This document shows positions 8,660 to 17,473 of a stretch of 64,000 bases of DNA, piece by piece. Numbering within the stretch: the stretch's first letter is position 1; every line of letters starts with the position of its first letter. Origin of the DNA: Halalkalibacter wakoensis JCM 9140 (GTDB lineage: Bacteria; Bacillota; Bacilli; Bacillales; Bacillaceae_D); the NCBI RefSeq assembly GCF_000513095.1, contig NZ_BAUT01000001.1, positions 124,001-188,000 on the forward strand, in the 5' to 3' direction. The notes beneath the pieces are model-generated. The model worked only from the letters and a program-made list of their open reading frames with translations. It did not search any database and was not told where the DNA came from. The position numbers were made by a program, and so were the translations under genes.

Positions 8660-10735
8660 ATGGCCGATTATTTAGTAATCGTTGAATCTCCCGCCAAAGC
8701 AAAGACCATTGGAAAATATTTAGGGAAAAAATTTATTGTGAAAGCTTCAATGGGACATGTTAGAGACTTACCAAAAAGTCAAATGGGAGTAGATGTTGAA
8801 AAAAGTTATGAACCCAAGTACATTACAATTCGTGGAAAAGGTCCCGTTTTAAAAGAATTAAAAACCGCTGCAAAAAAAGTTAAAAAAATTTATCTCGCGG
8901 CTGACCCCGATAGAGAAGGGGAAGCAATTGCTTGGCACCTTGCTCATAGTCTTGATATTGATGAAAATTCGGAATGTAGAGTTGTTTTTAATGAAATAAC
9001 AAAAGATGCCATAAAAGATGCATTCAAAACGCCTAGACCGATTAATATGGACCTAGTTGATGCGCAACAAGCGCGGAGAATCCTTGATCGCCTAGTAGGC
9101 TATAACATTAGTCCTTTATTATGGAAGAAAGTGAAAAAAGGGTTAAGTGCTGGTCGTGTTCAATCGGTAGCAGTGAAGATGATTATTGAAAGAGAGAAAG
9201 AAATTCAGAATTTTGAACCAGAAGAATATTGGAGCATTCCAGCCCAATTTTCTTTAGAGGGTGAAACATTTGATGCCAAATTTTATGGGATCGAAGGGAA
9301 AAAACAAGACTTAAAGTCAGAAGAAGATGTTAAACAAATCCTTGCGAAACTAAGTAAAGATGAATTTACGATTGCGTCGGTAAAAAAGAAAGAGCGTAAA
9401 CGGAATCCAGTTTCACCATTTACAACCTCATCTCTACAACAAGAAGCAGCGCGCAAGTTAAATTTTCGTGCGAAGAAAACCATGATGATTGCCCAGCAAT
9501 TATATGAAGGAATTGAGTTAGATAAAAAAGAGGGAGCTGTAGGGTTAATTACCTATATGCGTACAGATTCAACTCGTATATCTGAAACCGCCCAGGCTGA
9601 AGCAAAGCAATACATCGAAGAGAACTTTGGTGAAGAGTATACGAGGAAAGAAAAGCGTGCAGTCAAAAAGGATAAAAAAGCACAAGATGCCCATGAAGCC
9701 ATCCGACCAACATCCGTCTTTAAAGATCCAAAGACAGTGAAAAGTTATTTATCAAGAGATCAATTAAGACTTTACAAGTTAATTTGGGAGCGAATGGTTG
9801 CGAGTGAAATGGCACCGGCTGTGATGGATACAATGACTGTAGACATTGAACAAAATGGCGTTCTATTCCGAGCGACGGGTTCAAAAGTCAAATTTGCCGG
9901 ATTTATGAAAGTGTATATTGAAGGCAACGATGATGGAAAAAAAGAAGAAGATCGCTTATTGCCAAACTTAGAAGAAGGTCAACTAGTTAACAAAGTTGAG
10001 ATCGATCCCACTCAACACTTTACACAACCGCCACCAAGATATACAGAGGCAAGGTTAGTTAAGACAATGGAAGAGTTGGGAATTGGACGTCCTTCTACAT
10101 ATGCTCCGACATTGGATACCATCCAACGCCGCGGGTATGTTGCTTTAGAAGATAAACGCTTTGTACCAACAGAGCTAGGTCAAATCGTGTTAGAGTTAAT
10201 TGTTGAATTCTTTCCGGAAATACTTGATGTTGAGTTCACGGCAAAAATGGAAGATGATTTGGACTCGATTGAAGACGGACAACAAGAATGGATTCAAATC
10301 ATTGATGGGTTTTATAATGGTTTTGAAAAGCGCTTAACTGTAGCTGAAGAAGAAATGAAAGAAGTAGAAATCAAGGATGAACCTGCAGGGGAAGATTGCG
10401 AAAAATGCGGACATGAGATGGTTTACAAAATGGGCCGATATGGAAAGTTTATGGCATGTTCCAATTTCCCGGATTGCCGAAATACAAAAGCAATTGTTAA
10501 GGATATCGGCGTGAAATGTCCTAACTGCAAGGAAGGAAACATTGTCGAGCGGAAAAGTAAGAAGCGTCGTATCTTTTATGGCTGTGATCGCTATCCAGAA
10601 TGCGAGTTTATTTCCTGGGATAAGCCAATCGCAAGGCCTTGTCCAAAGTGCAGCAAAATGCTTGTAGAGAAGAAAACGAAAAAAGGTGTTCATGTCGAAT
10701 GCTCAGCATGTGACTATAAGGAAGATTCAAACTAA
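8660..10735 (+). CDS. topA: DNA topoisomerase I
   Basis: This 691-residue type IA topoisomerase relaxes negative supercoils. The TOPRIM domain starts [21 protein letters not shown] and carries the acidic triad [15 protein letters not shown]. The active-site Tyr is Tyr299 in [12 protein letters not shown]. The C-terminus holds three four-Cys zinc ribbons: CEKCGHEM...CSNFPDC, CPNCKEG...CDRYPEC and CPKCSKM...CSACDY. The start is ATG 8660 after GAGAGGGAG. It has its own promoter and is transcribed towards trmFO. Confidence 0.98.
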   Translation: MADYLVIVESPAKAKTIGKYLGKKFIVKASMGHVRDLPKSQMGVDVEKSYEPKYITIRGKGPVLKELKTAAKKVKKIYLAADPDREGEAIAWHLAHSLDIDENSECRVVFNEITKDAIKDAFKTPRPINMDLVDAQQARRILDRLVGYNISPLLWKKVKKGLSAGRVQSVAVKMIIEREKEIQNFEPEEYWSIPAQFSLEGETFDAKFYGIEGKKQDLKSEEDVKQILAKLSKDEFTIASVKKKERKRNPVSPFTTSSLQQEAARKLNFRAKKTMMIAQQLYEGIELDKKEGAVGLITYMRTDSTRISETAQAEAKQYIEENFGEEYTRKEKRAVKKDKKAQDAHEAIRPTSVFKDPKTVKSYLSRDQLRLYKLIWERMVASEMAPAVMDTMTVDIEQNGVLFRATGSKVKFAGFMKVYIEGNDDGKKEEDRLLPNLEEGQLVNKVEIDPTQHFTQPPPRYTEARLVKTMEELGIGRPSTYAPTLDTIQRRGYVALEDKRFVPTELGQIVLELIVEFFPEILDVEFTAKMEDDLDSIEDGQQEWIQIIDGFYNGFEKRLTVAEEEMKEVEIKDEPAGEDCEKCGHEMVYKMGRYGKFMACSNFPDCRNTKAIVKDIGVKCPNCKEGNIVERKSKKRRIFYGCDRYPECEFISWDKPIARPCPKCSKMLVEKKTKKGVHVECSACDYKEDSN

Positions 10736-10754
10736 TAAGGAAAAGTGGAAAATC

Positions 10755-10784
10755 TTGAAGTTGTTTAATGTATTATGATAATAT
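10755..10784 (+). promoter_or_regulatory. Promoter for trmFO
   Basis: TTGAAG (10755-10760) is followed by an 18-bp spacer and TAATAT (10779-10784), with an extended -10 TG at 10776-10777. Transcription would start near 10791, only about 10 nt before the large hairpin. Confidence 0.6.
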
Positions 10785-10800
10785 AGTTTCATCATAAAGA

Positions 10801-10882
10801 GAGGGTGGCTCACACAAACCAAATGTCTAACTGGTAGGACATGAGTAAATGGACTAGCAGTTAGACAAAATGAGTCACCCTC
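10801..10882 (+). promoter_or_regulatory. Compound hairpin in the trmFO leader
   Basis: The outer stem GAGGGTGGCTCA (10801-10812) pairs with TGAGTCACCCTC (10871-10882) with one G-T pair. The inner stem TGTCTAACTG (10824-10833) pairs perfectly with CAGTTAGACA (10858-10867), and a short TAG/CTA helix lies beyond a G-G mismatch. There is no T-run after it, so it is not a standard terminator. It ends 27 nt before the trmFO start codon and could affect translation or RNA stability. Confidence 0.75.
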
Positions 10883-10909
10883 GTTCTACTGTTAGATGGA
10901 GGGATTATT

Positions 10910-12216
10910 TTGCCACAACAACATGTTAACGTAATCGGAGCAGGTCTTGCTGGCAGTGAAGCAGCATGGCAACTTGCAAAACGAGGCGTTACTGTACACT
11001 TATATGAAATGCGTCCTGTTAAACAAACTCCAGCTCACCATACTGATAAATTTGCTGAGCTAGTTTGTAGCAATTCCCTAAGAGGAAATAGTTTAACAAA
11101 TGCCGTCGGTGTGTTAAAGGAAGAAATGAGAAGATTAGATTCTGTTATCATCGGTTCTGCTGATGATGCTTCTGTACCAGCTGGAGGCGCTCTAGCTGTA
11201 GATCGACATGAGTTTGCTGGAGCAGTAACAGATCGAGTTCGGAATCACCCAAACGTGAAAGTGTTTACTGAGGAGATCACATCGATTCCCGAAGGACCAA
11301 CGATTATCGCAACTGGACCTTTAACTTCAGAGCATTTATCCAAGCAACTGAGGGAGTTAACGGGAGAAGAATATTTGTACTTCTACGACGCGGCTGCTCC
11401 AATTATTGAAACAGATTCAATTGATATGAGCAAAGTATACAAAAAATCTAGATACGATAAAGGTGAGGCAGCTATTTAAACTGTCCAATGACAGAAGAAG
11501 AATTTGATCGTTTTTATGAAGCGTTAATTGCTGCTGAAACCGTTCCGTTGAAAGAATTTGAAAAGGAAGTCTTTTTTGAGGGATGTATGCCAATTGAAGT
11601 TATGGCAAAACGCGGTCGAAAAACGATGTTATTTGGACCAATGAAACCTGTAGGGCTAGAGCATCCGGAAACGGGTAAACGGCCATTTGCTGTCGTTCAA
11701 TTAAGACAGGATAACACGTCTGGGACGCTTTATAACATAGTAGGGTTTCAAACTCATTTGAAATGGGGACCTCAAAAGGAAGTCCTTAAGTTAATACCAG
11801 GACTAGAAAATGCAGAAGTTGTCCGCTATGGGGTTATGCATCGGAACACGTTTATTAATTCACCAAACTTATTAAAGCCAACTTATCAATACAAAGACCG
11901 TGATGATTTGTTTTTCGCTGGTCAAATTACAGGTGTAGAGGGCTATGTTGAATCTGCAGCAGCTGGGCTCGTAGCAGGTATTAATGCGGCAAATTATGTA
12001 CAAGGTAAGGAAATGATTGTTTTCCCTGACACGACTGTAATGGGAAGCATGGCGGCTTACATTACGACCGCTAATAAAAAGAATTTCCAACCAATGAATG
12101 CGAACTTCGGACTTCTTCCACCACTTGAAGAGCGTATTCGAGACAAGAAGGAAAGATATGAACAACTTGCTAACCGTGCATTAGAATCAATTCAGAATTT
12201 TGTGAAAAAAGTGTAA
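10910..12216 (+). CDS. trmFO: tRNA (uracil54-C5)-methyltransferase TrmFO (Gid), one frame break
   Basis: TrmFO makes T54 of tRNA using methylenetetrahydrofolate and FAD. The FAD-binding [11 protein letters not shown] is N-terminal. Catalytic Cys53 lies in [11 protein letters not shown], and the second conserved Cys (Cys226 in the family) lies in [14 protein letters not shown]. The start is TTG 10910 after GGAGGG. The frame breaks near 11473: adding one T restores [19 protein letters not shown], so a one-base deletion in a TT pair is likely. Both halves are conserved; total length is about 435 residues, as expected. Confidence 0.93.
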
Positions 12217-12227
12217 ATTACGTTGTC

Positions 12228-12262
12228 AGAGCTACTAAATCATGATAGAATTTAGTAGCTCT
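12228..12262 (+). terminator. Hairpin/terminator between trmFO and xerC
   Basis: AGAGCTACTAAAT (12228-12240) pairs perfectly over 13 bp with ATTTAGTAGCTCT (12250-12262). The T-run is weak (CATTAGTG), so termination may be partial, with read-through to xerC. Confidence 0.7.
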
Positions 12263-12285
12263 CATTAGTGTTAGGTGGTGCTTGT

Positions 12286-13185
12286 GTGAAAGAGCAAGCC
12301 TGGATACATTTATTTATTACATATTTGCAATTAGAAAAGAATAGTTCTATACATACGACGAGAAATTATACAAATGATATAACAGATTTTGTTGAGTATA
12401 TGAAAGCGGCTCAAATTGTTTCATTTTTAGATGTAAAGGGATCTGATGCGGCAGACTTTTTGTCTTTCCTGTTTAATAGGGAGTATTCAAGGGCAACTAT
12501 TTCTAGAAAGGTATCTTCTTTAAGAAGCTTTTTTAAGTTTCATATGAAAGAAGGTCGAGTGAGCGAGAATCCTTTTGCAACGGTAATTCTACCAAAAAGA
12601 TCAAATCAAACTTACCATACACTCAGTGAAGATCAGATGGTTTATAGCCTGCAGTTAGTAAGTGGGGCTAGCCCGTTAGAACAGCGAGATCGTGCCATTC
12701 TAGAACTTCTTTATGGTACTGGGATTAAGGTGAGTGAATGTGCAAAGATTAAAATAACAGATCTAAATCTTTCGTTAGGAACAATCTTAATTGAGGGAAA
12801 AAGTAGAAAAGAACGGTACTTGCCAGTGGGAAAGTTTGCTTTAGAAGCTCTTCAAACGTATATTAATGATGGACGCAATGTCCTTTTACAAAAGACGAAT
12901 CAGCCACAAATTTCGTTATTTCTTAATGTGCAAGGGTTATCCCTCTCTGATCGGAGTATAAGATCAATAATTAAGAAACGGATTGGAGTTGAGTGTAACG
13001 ACATGAAACTCCGTCCTTATGATATTAGACATTCTTTTACGTCTCATTTGTTAAAAAATGGAGCTGATGTGAAAGTTGTTCAGGACTTATTAGGGAACGA
13101 ACAGCTGATAGACATTCGTAATTATACAGATGTAACGAAAGATCGATTGCAAGATGTATACAAACATTTTCATCCTAGAGCGTAA
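12286..13185 (+). CDS. xerC: Tyrosine recombinase XerC/CodV homologue with altered catalytic residues
   Basis: This 299-residue protein sits where codV (xerC) lies in B. subtilis, before hslVU-codY. It has the N-terminal SAM-like core-binding domain and C-terminal catalytic fold. Normal XerC resolves chromosome dimers at dif with XerD. Here the residue equivalent to E. coli Arg148 is Lys148 (GTGIKVSEC). The first His of HxxRH is Tyr245 (RPYDIRHSF), and the His/Trp position is Asn271 (LLGNEQL). Lys172, Arg248 and nucleophile Tyr280 remain. The start is GTG 12286, with AGGTGG 7 nt upstream. Strand cleavage may be impaired; the gene itself is intact. Confidence 0.9.
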   Translation: MKEQAWIHLFITYLQLEKNSSIHTTRNYTNDITDFVEYMKAAQIVSFLDVKGSDAADFLSFLFNREYSRATISRKVSSLRSFFKFHMKEGRVSENPFATVILPKRSNQTYHTLSEDQMVYSLQLVSGASPLEQRDRAILELLYGTGIKVSECAKIKITDLNLSLGTILIEGKSRKERYLPVGKFALEALQTYINDGRNVLLQKTNQPQISLFLNVQGLSLSDRSIRSIIKKRIGVECNDMKLRPYDIRHSFTSHLLKNGADVKVVQDLLGNEQLIDIRNYTDVTKDRLQDVYKHFHPRA

Positions 13186-13206
13186 AGGATGTTAAGGAGG
13201 ATATTT

Positions 13207-13752
13207 ATGGATCAAACTTTTCACGCTACGACAATTTTTGCTGTGCAACATAATGGTGAATGTGCAATGGCTGGAGATGGCCAAGTAACATTTGGGAATG
13301 CCGTCGTTATGAAACATACGGCAAAGAAAGTTCGTACAATCTATCAGGGGAAAGTAATAGCAGGTTTTGCTGGCTCGGTTGCGGATGCTTTTACACTATT
13401 TGAGAAGTTCGAAGGGCGACTAGAGGAATATAACGGAAATCTCCAGCGTGCTGCGGTTGAATTAGCGAAAGAATGGAGAAGTGATAAAGTACTAAGAAGA
13501 TTAGAGGCTATGCTCATCGTAATGAATAAAGAGCATCTGCTGCTCGTATCGGGAACTGGGGAAGTTATTGAACCAGATGATGGAATTTTAGCGATTGGTT
13601 CAGGTGGCAATTATGCGCTTTCAGCAGGTAGAGCTCTTAAGAAACATGCTCCAGAGCTATCAGCTAAAGAAATTGCTCGTGCATCCTTAGAGACTGCTGG
13701 GGAAATTTGTGTATATACTAACTTAAACATTATCGTTGAGGAACTTAAATAG
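13207..13752 (+). CDS. hslV: ATP-dependent protease peptidase subunit HslV (ClpQ/CodW)
   Basis: HslV forms the proteolytic double hexamer of the HslUV protease. The core motif [20 protein letters not shown], then [17 protein letters not shown] and GEICVYTN, is diagnostic. The start is ATG 13207, preceded by AAGGAGG (13194-13200). The sequence begins MDQTFHATT, so five residues would follow Met before His-Ala-Thr-Thr. B. subtilis CodW is reported to use an N-terminal Ser, which is absent here; Thr of the TT pair is the likely nucleophile after processing. It is in an operon with xerC, hslU and codY. Confidence 0.97.
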   Translation: MDQTFHATTIFAVQHNGECAMAGDGQVTFGNAVVMKHTAKKVRTIYQGKVIAGFAGSVADAFTLFEKFEGRLEEYNGNLQRAAVELAKEWRSDKVLRRLEAMLIVMNKEHLLLVSGTGEVIEPDDGILAIGSGGNYALSAGRALKKHAPELSAKEIARASLETAGEICVYTNLNIIVEELK

Positions 13753-13782
13753 GGATCGATACTTTAATTGGAGAGTGGTAAT

Positions 13783-15174
13783 GTGAAAACGAATTTAACT
13801 CCTAGAGAGATTGTTAGCCGTTTAAATCAATTTATTGTCGGACAGGAAGAAGCAAAAAAGTCTGTTGCTATTGCTTTAAGAAACCGCTATCGTCGCAGCT
13901 TGCTCGAAGGGAAAATGAAGGATGAAATTACCCCGAAAAACATCTTAATGATTGGACCGACTGGGGTCGGGAAGACTGAGATTGCCCGGAGATTAGCCAA
14001 ATTAGTTGGGGCGCCTTTTGTAAAGGTGGAAGCGACAAAGTTTACAGAAGTAGGCTATGTTGGACGTGATGTTGAATCAATGATACGGGATTTAGTTGAA
14101 ACGAGTGTTCGGATTGTCAAAGAAGAAAAGGCTCATAAAGTCAGGGCTCAAGCGGAAACGAATGCAAATGAACGAATAGTTGAGCTACTCGTACCAAAAG
14201 TGAAGAAGCAATCCACTTATAAAAATCCATTAGAGATGCTTTTTGGCCAACAGGGGACAGAAGAAGTAGAGTCAGACCAGACTGAGGACAACAATATTGA
14301 GCAAAGACGAAGACAAATGGCTCATAAATTGGCGTTAGGTGAACTGGAAGACCATATGGTAACAGTTGAAATGGATGAGCAATCTCAAGGTTTTATGGAT
14401 ATGTTCCAAGGGCAAGGGATGGAGCAAATGGGAATGAACATGCAAGAAATGCTTGGTGGAATGCTGCCAAAGAAAAAGAAGAAAAAGCGTTTGCCAGTAT
14501 CTGATGCGAGAAAAGTTTTAATCGACGAAGAAGCTCAAAAATTAATTGATATGGATGAAGTGACACAAGAAGCTGTTACAAGAGCTGAACAACTCGGCAT
14601 TATTTTCATTGATGAAATTGATAAGGTGGCTAGTAAAGGTCAACAATCAGCAGATGTTTCACGAGAAGGCGTTCAACGCGATATTTTACCGATCGTTGAG
14701 GGTTCAACAGTTGTCACAAAACATGGCTCTGTAAAAACGGATCATATCCTCTTTATTGGAGCAGGAGCCTTTCATATCGCAAAACCATCGGATTTAATCC
14801 CGGAGTTACAAGGACGTTTTCCGATTCGGGTAGAGCTATCAAACTTATCGATTGAAGACTTTAAGCGGATTTTAGTTGAACCAAACAATGCGCTAATTAA
14901 ACAATACGTCGCTTTACTTGAAACAGAAGGTATAAAAGTAACATTTTCTGACGAAGCTGTTCATAAGATTGCGACAATTGCCACTGAAGTGAATCAAGAA
15001 ACAGAAAACATCGGAGCGAGACGATTACATACAATTCTTGAGCGATTACTAGAGGACTTATCCTTTGAGGCCCCCGATATCACGTTAGAAGAAATCGTAA
15101 TTACGCCAGAATATGTAGATGAAAAGTTAGCTTCTATTGCTAAAAATCGAGATTTAAGTCAATTTATATTGTAA
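13783..15174 (+). CDS. hslU: HslU (ClpY) AAA+ ATPase subunit
   Basis: This 463-residue unfoldase feeds substrates into HslV. Walker A is GPTGVGKTE, and [16 protein letters not shown] is the pore-loop region. The Gln/Met-rich I-domain insertion spans about residues 135-240. Walker B is IIFIDEIDK. The C-terminal sensor region contains [20 protein letters not shown]. The tail ends SQFIL, the type of C-terminus that docks into HslV. The start is GTG 13783 ([11 protein letters not shown]), with GGAG upstream. It lies 30 bp after hslV. Confidence 0.97.
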   Translation: MKTNLTPREIVSRLNQFIVGQEEAKKSVAIALRNRYRRSLLEGKMKDEITPKNILMIGPTGVGKTEIARRLAKLVGAPFVKVEATKFTEVGYVGRDVESMIRDLVETSVRIVKEEKAHKVRAQAETNANERIVELLVPKVKKQSTYKNPLEMLFGQQGTEEVESDQTEDNNIEQRRRQMAHKLALGELEDHMVTVEMDEQSQGFMDMFQGQGMEQMGMNMQEMLGGMLPKKKKKKRLPVSDARKVLIDEEAQKLIDMDEVTQEAVTRAEQLGIIFIDEIDKVASKGQQSADVSREGVQRDILPIVEGSTVVTKHGSVKTDHILFIGAGAFHIAKPSDLIPELQGRFPIRVELSNLSIEDFKRILVEPNNALIKQYVALLETEGIKVTFSDEAVHKIATIATEVNQETENIGARRLHTILERLLEDLSFEAPDITLEEIVITPEYVDEKLASIAKNRDLSQFIL

Positions 15175-15192
15175 AATGCAGGAGGAGAAAGA

Positions 15193-15972
15193 ATGGATTT
15201 ATTGACAAGAACAAGAAAGATTAATGAAATGTTACAGAAAACAGGTGTTCAACATGTGAATTTTAAAGACATGGCAGAAACACTTCGTGATACAATTAGT
15301 GCGAATATTTTTGTTGTGAGTCGTCGTGGAAAGCTCTTAGGTTATGCGATTAAACAGGAAATTGAAAATGAAAGAATGAAAAAAATGCTTGAGGATCGTC
15401 GTTTTCCAGAAGAATATACAGATGGTTTATTCAAAATTGAGGAAACATCGGCTAATTTAGATATTGAGAGTGAATATACAGCTTTCCCAATAGAGAATAA
15501 AGACTTGTTTAGCAGTGGACTGACAACAATTGTACCGATACAAGGCGGAGGACAACGTCTAGGTACATTAATCTTAGCTCGGTTAAACGACTCGTTTAAT
15601 GACGATGACCTCATTTTAGCTGAGTATGGAGCAACTGTGGTTGGAATGGAAATACTTCATGAAAAAACACAGGAAATTGAGGAAGAAGCTAGAAGTAAGG
15701 CAGTAGTACAAATGGCGATTAGCTCTCTTTCGTATAGTGAATTAGAAGCTGTTGAACATATTTTTCATGAATTAGATGGAAAAGAAGGACTCCTTGTTGC
15801 GAGTAAAATTGCTGACCGGGTAGGAATTACGCGTTCGGTCATCGTTAATGCACTTCGTAAACTTGAAAGTGCAGGTGTTATCGAATCGAGGTCACTTGGA
15901 ATGAAGGGCACATATATTAAAGTATTAAACGATAAGTTTTTAATTGAACTAGATAAGCTGAAAGCAAAATAA
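15193..15972 (+). CDS. codY: GTP- and branched-chain-amino-acid-sensing repressor CodY
   Basis: This is a 259-residue global regulator of stationary-phase and nutrient genes. The N-terminal GAF domain binds Ile/Leu/Val (about residues 1-155). The C-terminal winged helix contains [42 protein letters not shown]. The start is ATG 15193 after AGGAGGAG. It is last in the xerC-hslVU-codY unit and has its own terminator. In B. subtilis CodY represses the downstream fla/che operon; no clear CodY box was found in the gap here. Confidence 0.98.
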   Translation: MDLLTRTRKINEMLQKTGVQHVNFKDMAETLRDTISANIFVVSRRGKLLGYAIKQEIENERMKKMLEDRRFPEEYTDGLFKIEETSANLDIESEYTAFPIENKDLFSSGLTTIVPIQGGGQRLGTLILARLNDSFNDDDLILAEYGATVVGMEILHEKTQEIEEEARSKAVVQMAISSLSYSELEAVEHIFHELDGKEGLLVASKIADRVGITRSVIVNALRKLESAGVIESRSLGMKGTYIKVLNDKFLIELDKLKAK

Positions 15973-15983
15973 ATGAAATATGT

Positions 15984-16019
15984 AAAAAGAACGTAGATTT
16001 TACGTTCTTTTTTTATTTT
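15984..16019 (+). terminator. Intrinsic terminator after codY
   Basis: AAAAAGAACGTA (15984-15995) pairs perfectly with TACGTTCTTTTT (16001-16012), followed by a T-rich run. Confidence 0.93.
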
Positions 16020-16052
16020 CTTTTATTATTTGTGTTACAATTTGAAAGAGTA

Positions 16053-16059
16053 TGTCGAA
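16053..16059 (+). promoter_or_regulatory. Spo0A-box-like site 1 (TGTCGAA)
   Basis: The exact 7-mer TGTCGAA matches the Spo0A box core. It lies about 12 bp downstream of the candidate -10 box, a position suited to repression. Confidence 0.45.
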
Positions 16060-16225
16060 TCTTGTAAATTAACAACACGAACATAGTATTTTGTGACAAA
16101 AGTCGTAGGTTGATCTAGTTCTTTTTTATTGATTCAAACGTTGGATAAAACGGTGTTAGACTTTTAAAGGTGAGTTTATTACAATTCTTTTAGAGCCTTA
16201 ATTGAATATACGTGCGTTTGCGAAA

Positions 16226-16232
16226 TGTCGAA
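16226..16232 (+). promoter_or_regulatory. Spo0A-box-like site 2 (TGTCGAA)
   Basis: A second exact TGTCGAA lies in the same 17-bp repeat context as site 1, about 43 bp before the flgB start codon. Confidence 0.4.
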
Positions 16233-16274
16233 TTGTGTAAAATGTTGTTTTTTATTGTGAAAGGCGGGGTTGTT

Positions 16275-16676
16275 TTGAATTTATTTGGAAGTGCAACATT
16301 TCAAGTACTAGAGAGAGGCTTAAATGGTGCACAAATTAGACAAAATGCGATTTCTCAAAATATAGCCAATGCAGATACACCTAATTATAAAGCGAAGCAA
16401 GTGAGCTTTAAACATACTTTGGACGAAGTGATGAATAATAATCATTCGTTAAAGGCTAATCGAACAAATGAGAGGCATCTTGAATTCAGTGGAAATCCAA
16501 ATGATGTGATGATACAAACAAATCGTCAATCGGTGTATAACCATAATGGTAATAACGTTGATATTGACTTTGAAATGGCAGAATTAGCTAAAAATCAAAT
16601 CTATTATAATGCACTAATTGAACGTATGAATGGCCGGTTCTCTAGTTTGCAAACCGTAATACGTGGAGGGAATTAA
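16275..16676 (+). CDS. flgB: Flagellar basal-body rod protein FlgB
   Basis: FlgB is a proximal rod subunit exported by the flagellar type III system. The 133-residue protein has the rod N-terminal motif NIANADTPNYKAKQVSF and the C-terminal NGNNVDIDFEMAELAKNQIYYNALIERMNGRF. The start is TTG 16275, placed after AAAGGCGGGG; upstream in-frame ATG 16212 has no ribosome site and adds a non-conserved extension. It is the first gene of the fla/che operon, 3 bp before flgC. Confidence 0.96.
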   Translation: MNLFGSATFQVLERGLNGAQIRQNAISQNIANADTPNYKAKQVSFKHTLDEVMNNNHSLKANRTNERHLEFSGNPNDVMIQTNRQSVYNHNGNNVDIDFEMAELAKNQIYYNALIERMNGRFSSLQTVIRGGN

Positions 16677-16678
16677 CG

Positions 16679-17134
16679 ATGACGATTTTTCATGGGTTTA
16701 ATACGAGTGCATCAGCGTTAACATCTCAACGCCTTCGCATGGATGTTGTTTCAGCTAATATGGCCAACGCTGATTCGACTAGAGCACAAATGGTTGACGG
16801 TGAATGGCAACCTTATCGGAGGAAAATGGTTGTGATGCAACCAAACGAAGGCCAACCTTTTTCGCATTTTTTAAGTCAAGCGAAGTCAACAAACACGCAA
16901 GTAGGAAACGGAGTTAAAGTTACGGGGATTATTAACGATACGACTCCTTTCAAACAAGTGTACAATCCAGAACATCCAGATGCGAACGAATTAGGGTATG
17001 TACAAATGCCGAATGTTGATCCATTAAGAGAAATGATTGATTTAATGAGTGCGACTCGGTCATATGAGGCAAATGTAACAACGTTGAATGCTTCGAAAAA
17101 TATGTTGTTAAAAGCACTTGAGATTGGAAAATAG
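16679..17134 (+). CDS. flgC: Flagellar basal-body rod protein FlgC
   Basis: This 151-residue rod subunit has N-terminal SQRLRMDVVSANMANADSTR and C-terminal YVQMPNVDPLREMIDLMSATRSYEANVTTLNASKNMLLKALEIGK, both diagnostic. The start is ATG 16679 after a GTGGAGGG ribosome site that lies within the end of flgB. It sits between flgB and fliE as in all Bacillus fla operons. Confidence 0.97.
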   Translation: MTIFHGFNTSASALTSQRLRMDVVSANMANADSTRAQMVDGEWQPYRRKMVVMQPNEGQPFSHFLSQAKSTNTQVGNGVKVTGIINDTTPFKQVYNPEHPDANELGYVQMPNVDPLREMIDLMSATRSYEANVTTLNASKNMLLKALEIGK

Positions 17135-17146
17135 GAGGAATGATGA

Positions 17147-17445
17147 ATGGACGTAAGAATACAGTCTCCTTTCATACAAACGAACACTCTGCAGAATAAA
17201 CCTAAATATACACCTGCACAGGCTCAGGATACATTTAAACAGGCACTAAGTAAAGCAATTAAAGATGTAAATGAACTACAAAATGTGTCAGCCCATAAAA
17301 CGGATTTACTAGCTAAAGGGAAAATTGATAACCTTCATGATGTAATGATTACTGGACAGAAAGCTAGTGTCGCGCTTCAGGTACAGTAGAAGTCCGTAAC
17401 AAAGTCGTTGAAGCCTATCAAGAGATTATGAGAATGCAAGTGTAA
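17147..17445 (+). CDS. fliE: Flagellar hook-basal body protein FliE, one frame break
   Basis: FliE joins the MS ring to the proximal rod. The ORF reads to KASVALQVQ and stops at 17388. Adding one base near 17382 restores LQVTVEVRNKVVEAYQEIMRMQV and continues to the stop at 17443-17445, giving about 99 residues, the usual length. The conserved C-terminal segment after the break is intact, so a one-base deletion in the assembly is the likely cause. The start is ATG 17147 after AGGAGG. Confidence 0.9.
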
Positions 17446-17473
17446 AAGGAAGTAGTTTTGAAGGAGAGGCCAC

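Larger units (their letters stand above)
15973..16274 (+). promoter_or_regulatory. codY-flgB intergenic region (fla/che control region)
   Basis: This 302-bp gap holds the codY terminator, then a probable extended -10 promoter (TG at 16033-16034, TACAAT 16036-16041) with a poor -35. It also carries two copies of a 17-bp direct repeat (16052-16068 and 16225-16241, 15/17 identical), each containing TGTCGAA. The flgB ribosome site AAAGGCGGGG is at 16260-16269. No SigD consensus promoter was seen. The region is AT-rich and without credible ORFs. Confidence 0.6.

Noticed and set aside
10801-10882. T-box or other known riboswitch before trmFO
   Set aside because: No T-box sequence (such as TGGNACCGCG) and no terminator U-run; trmFO is not an expected T-box target.
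15973-16274. CodY-binding box in front of flgB
   Set aside because: No clear match to AATTTTCWGAAAATT was seen, although CodY control of fla/che is known in B. subtilis.
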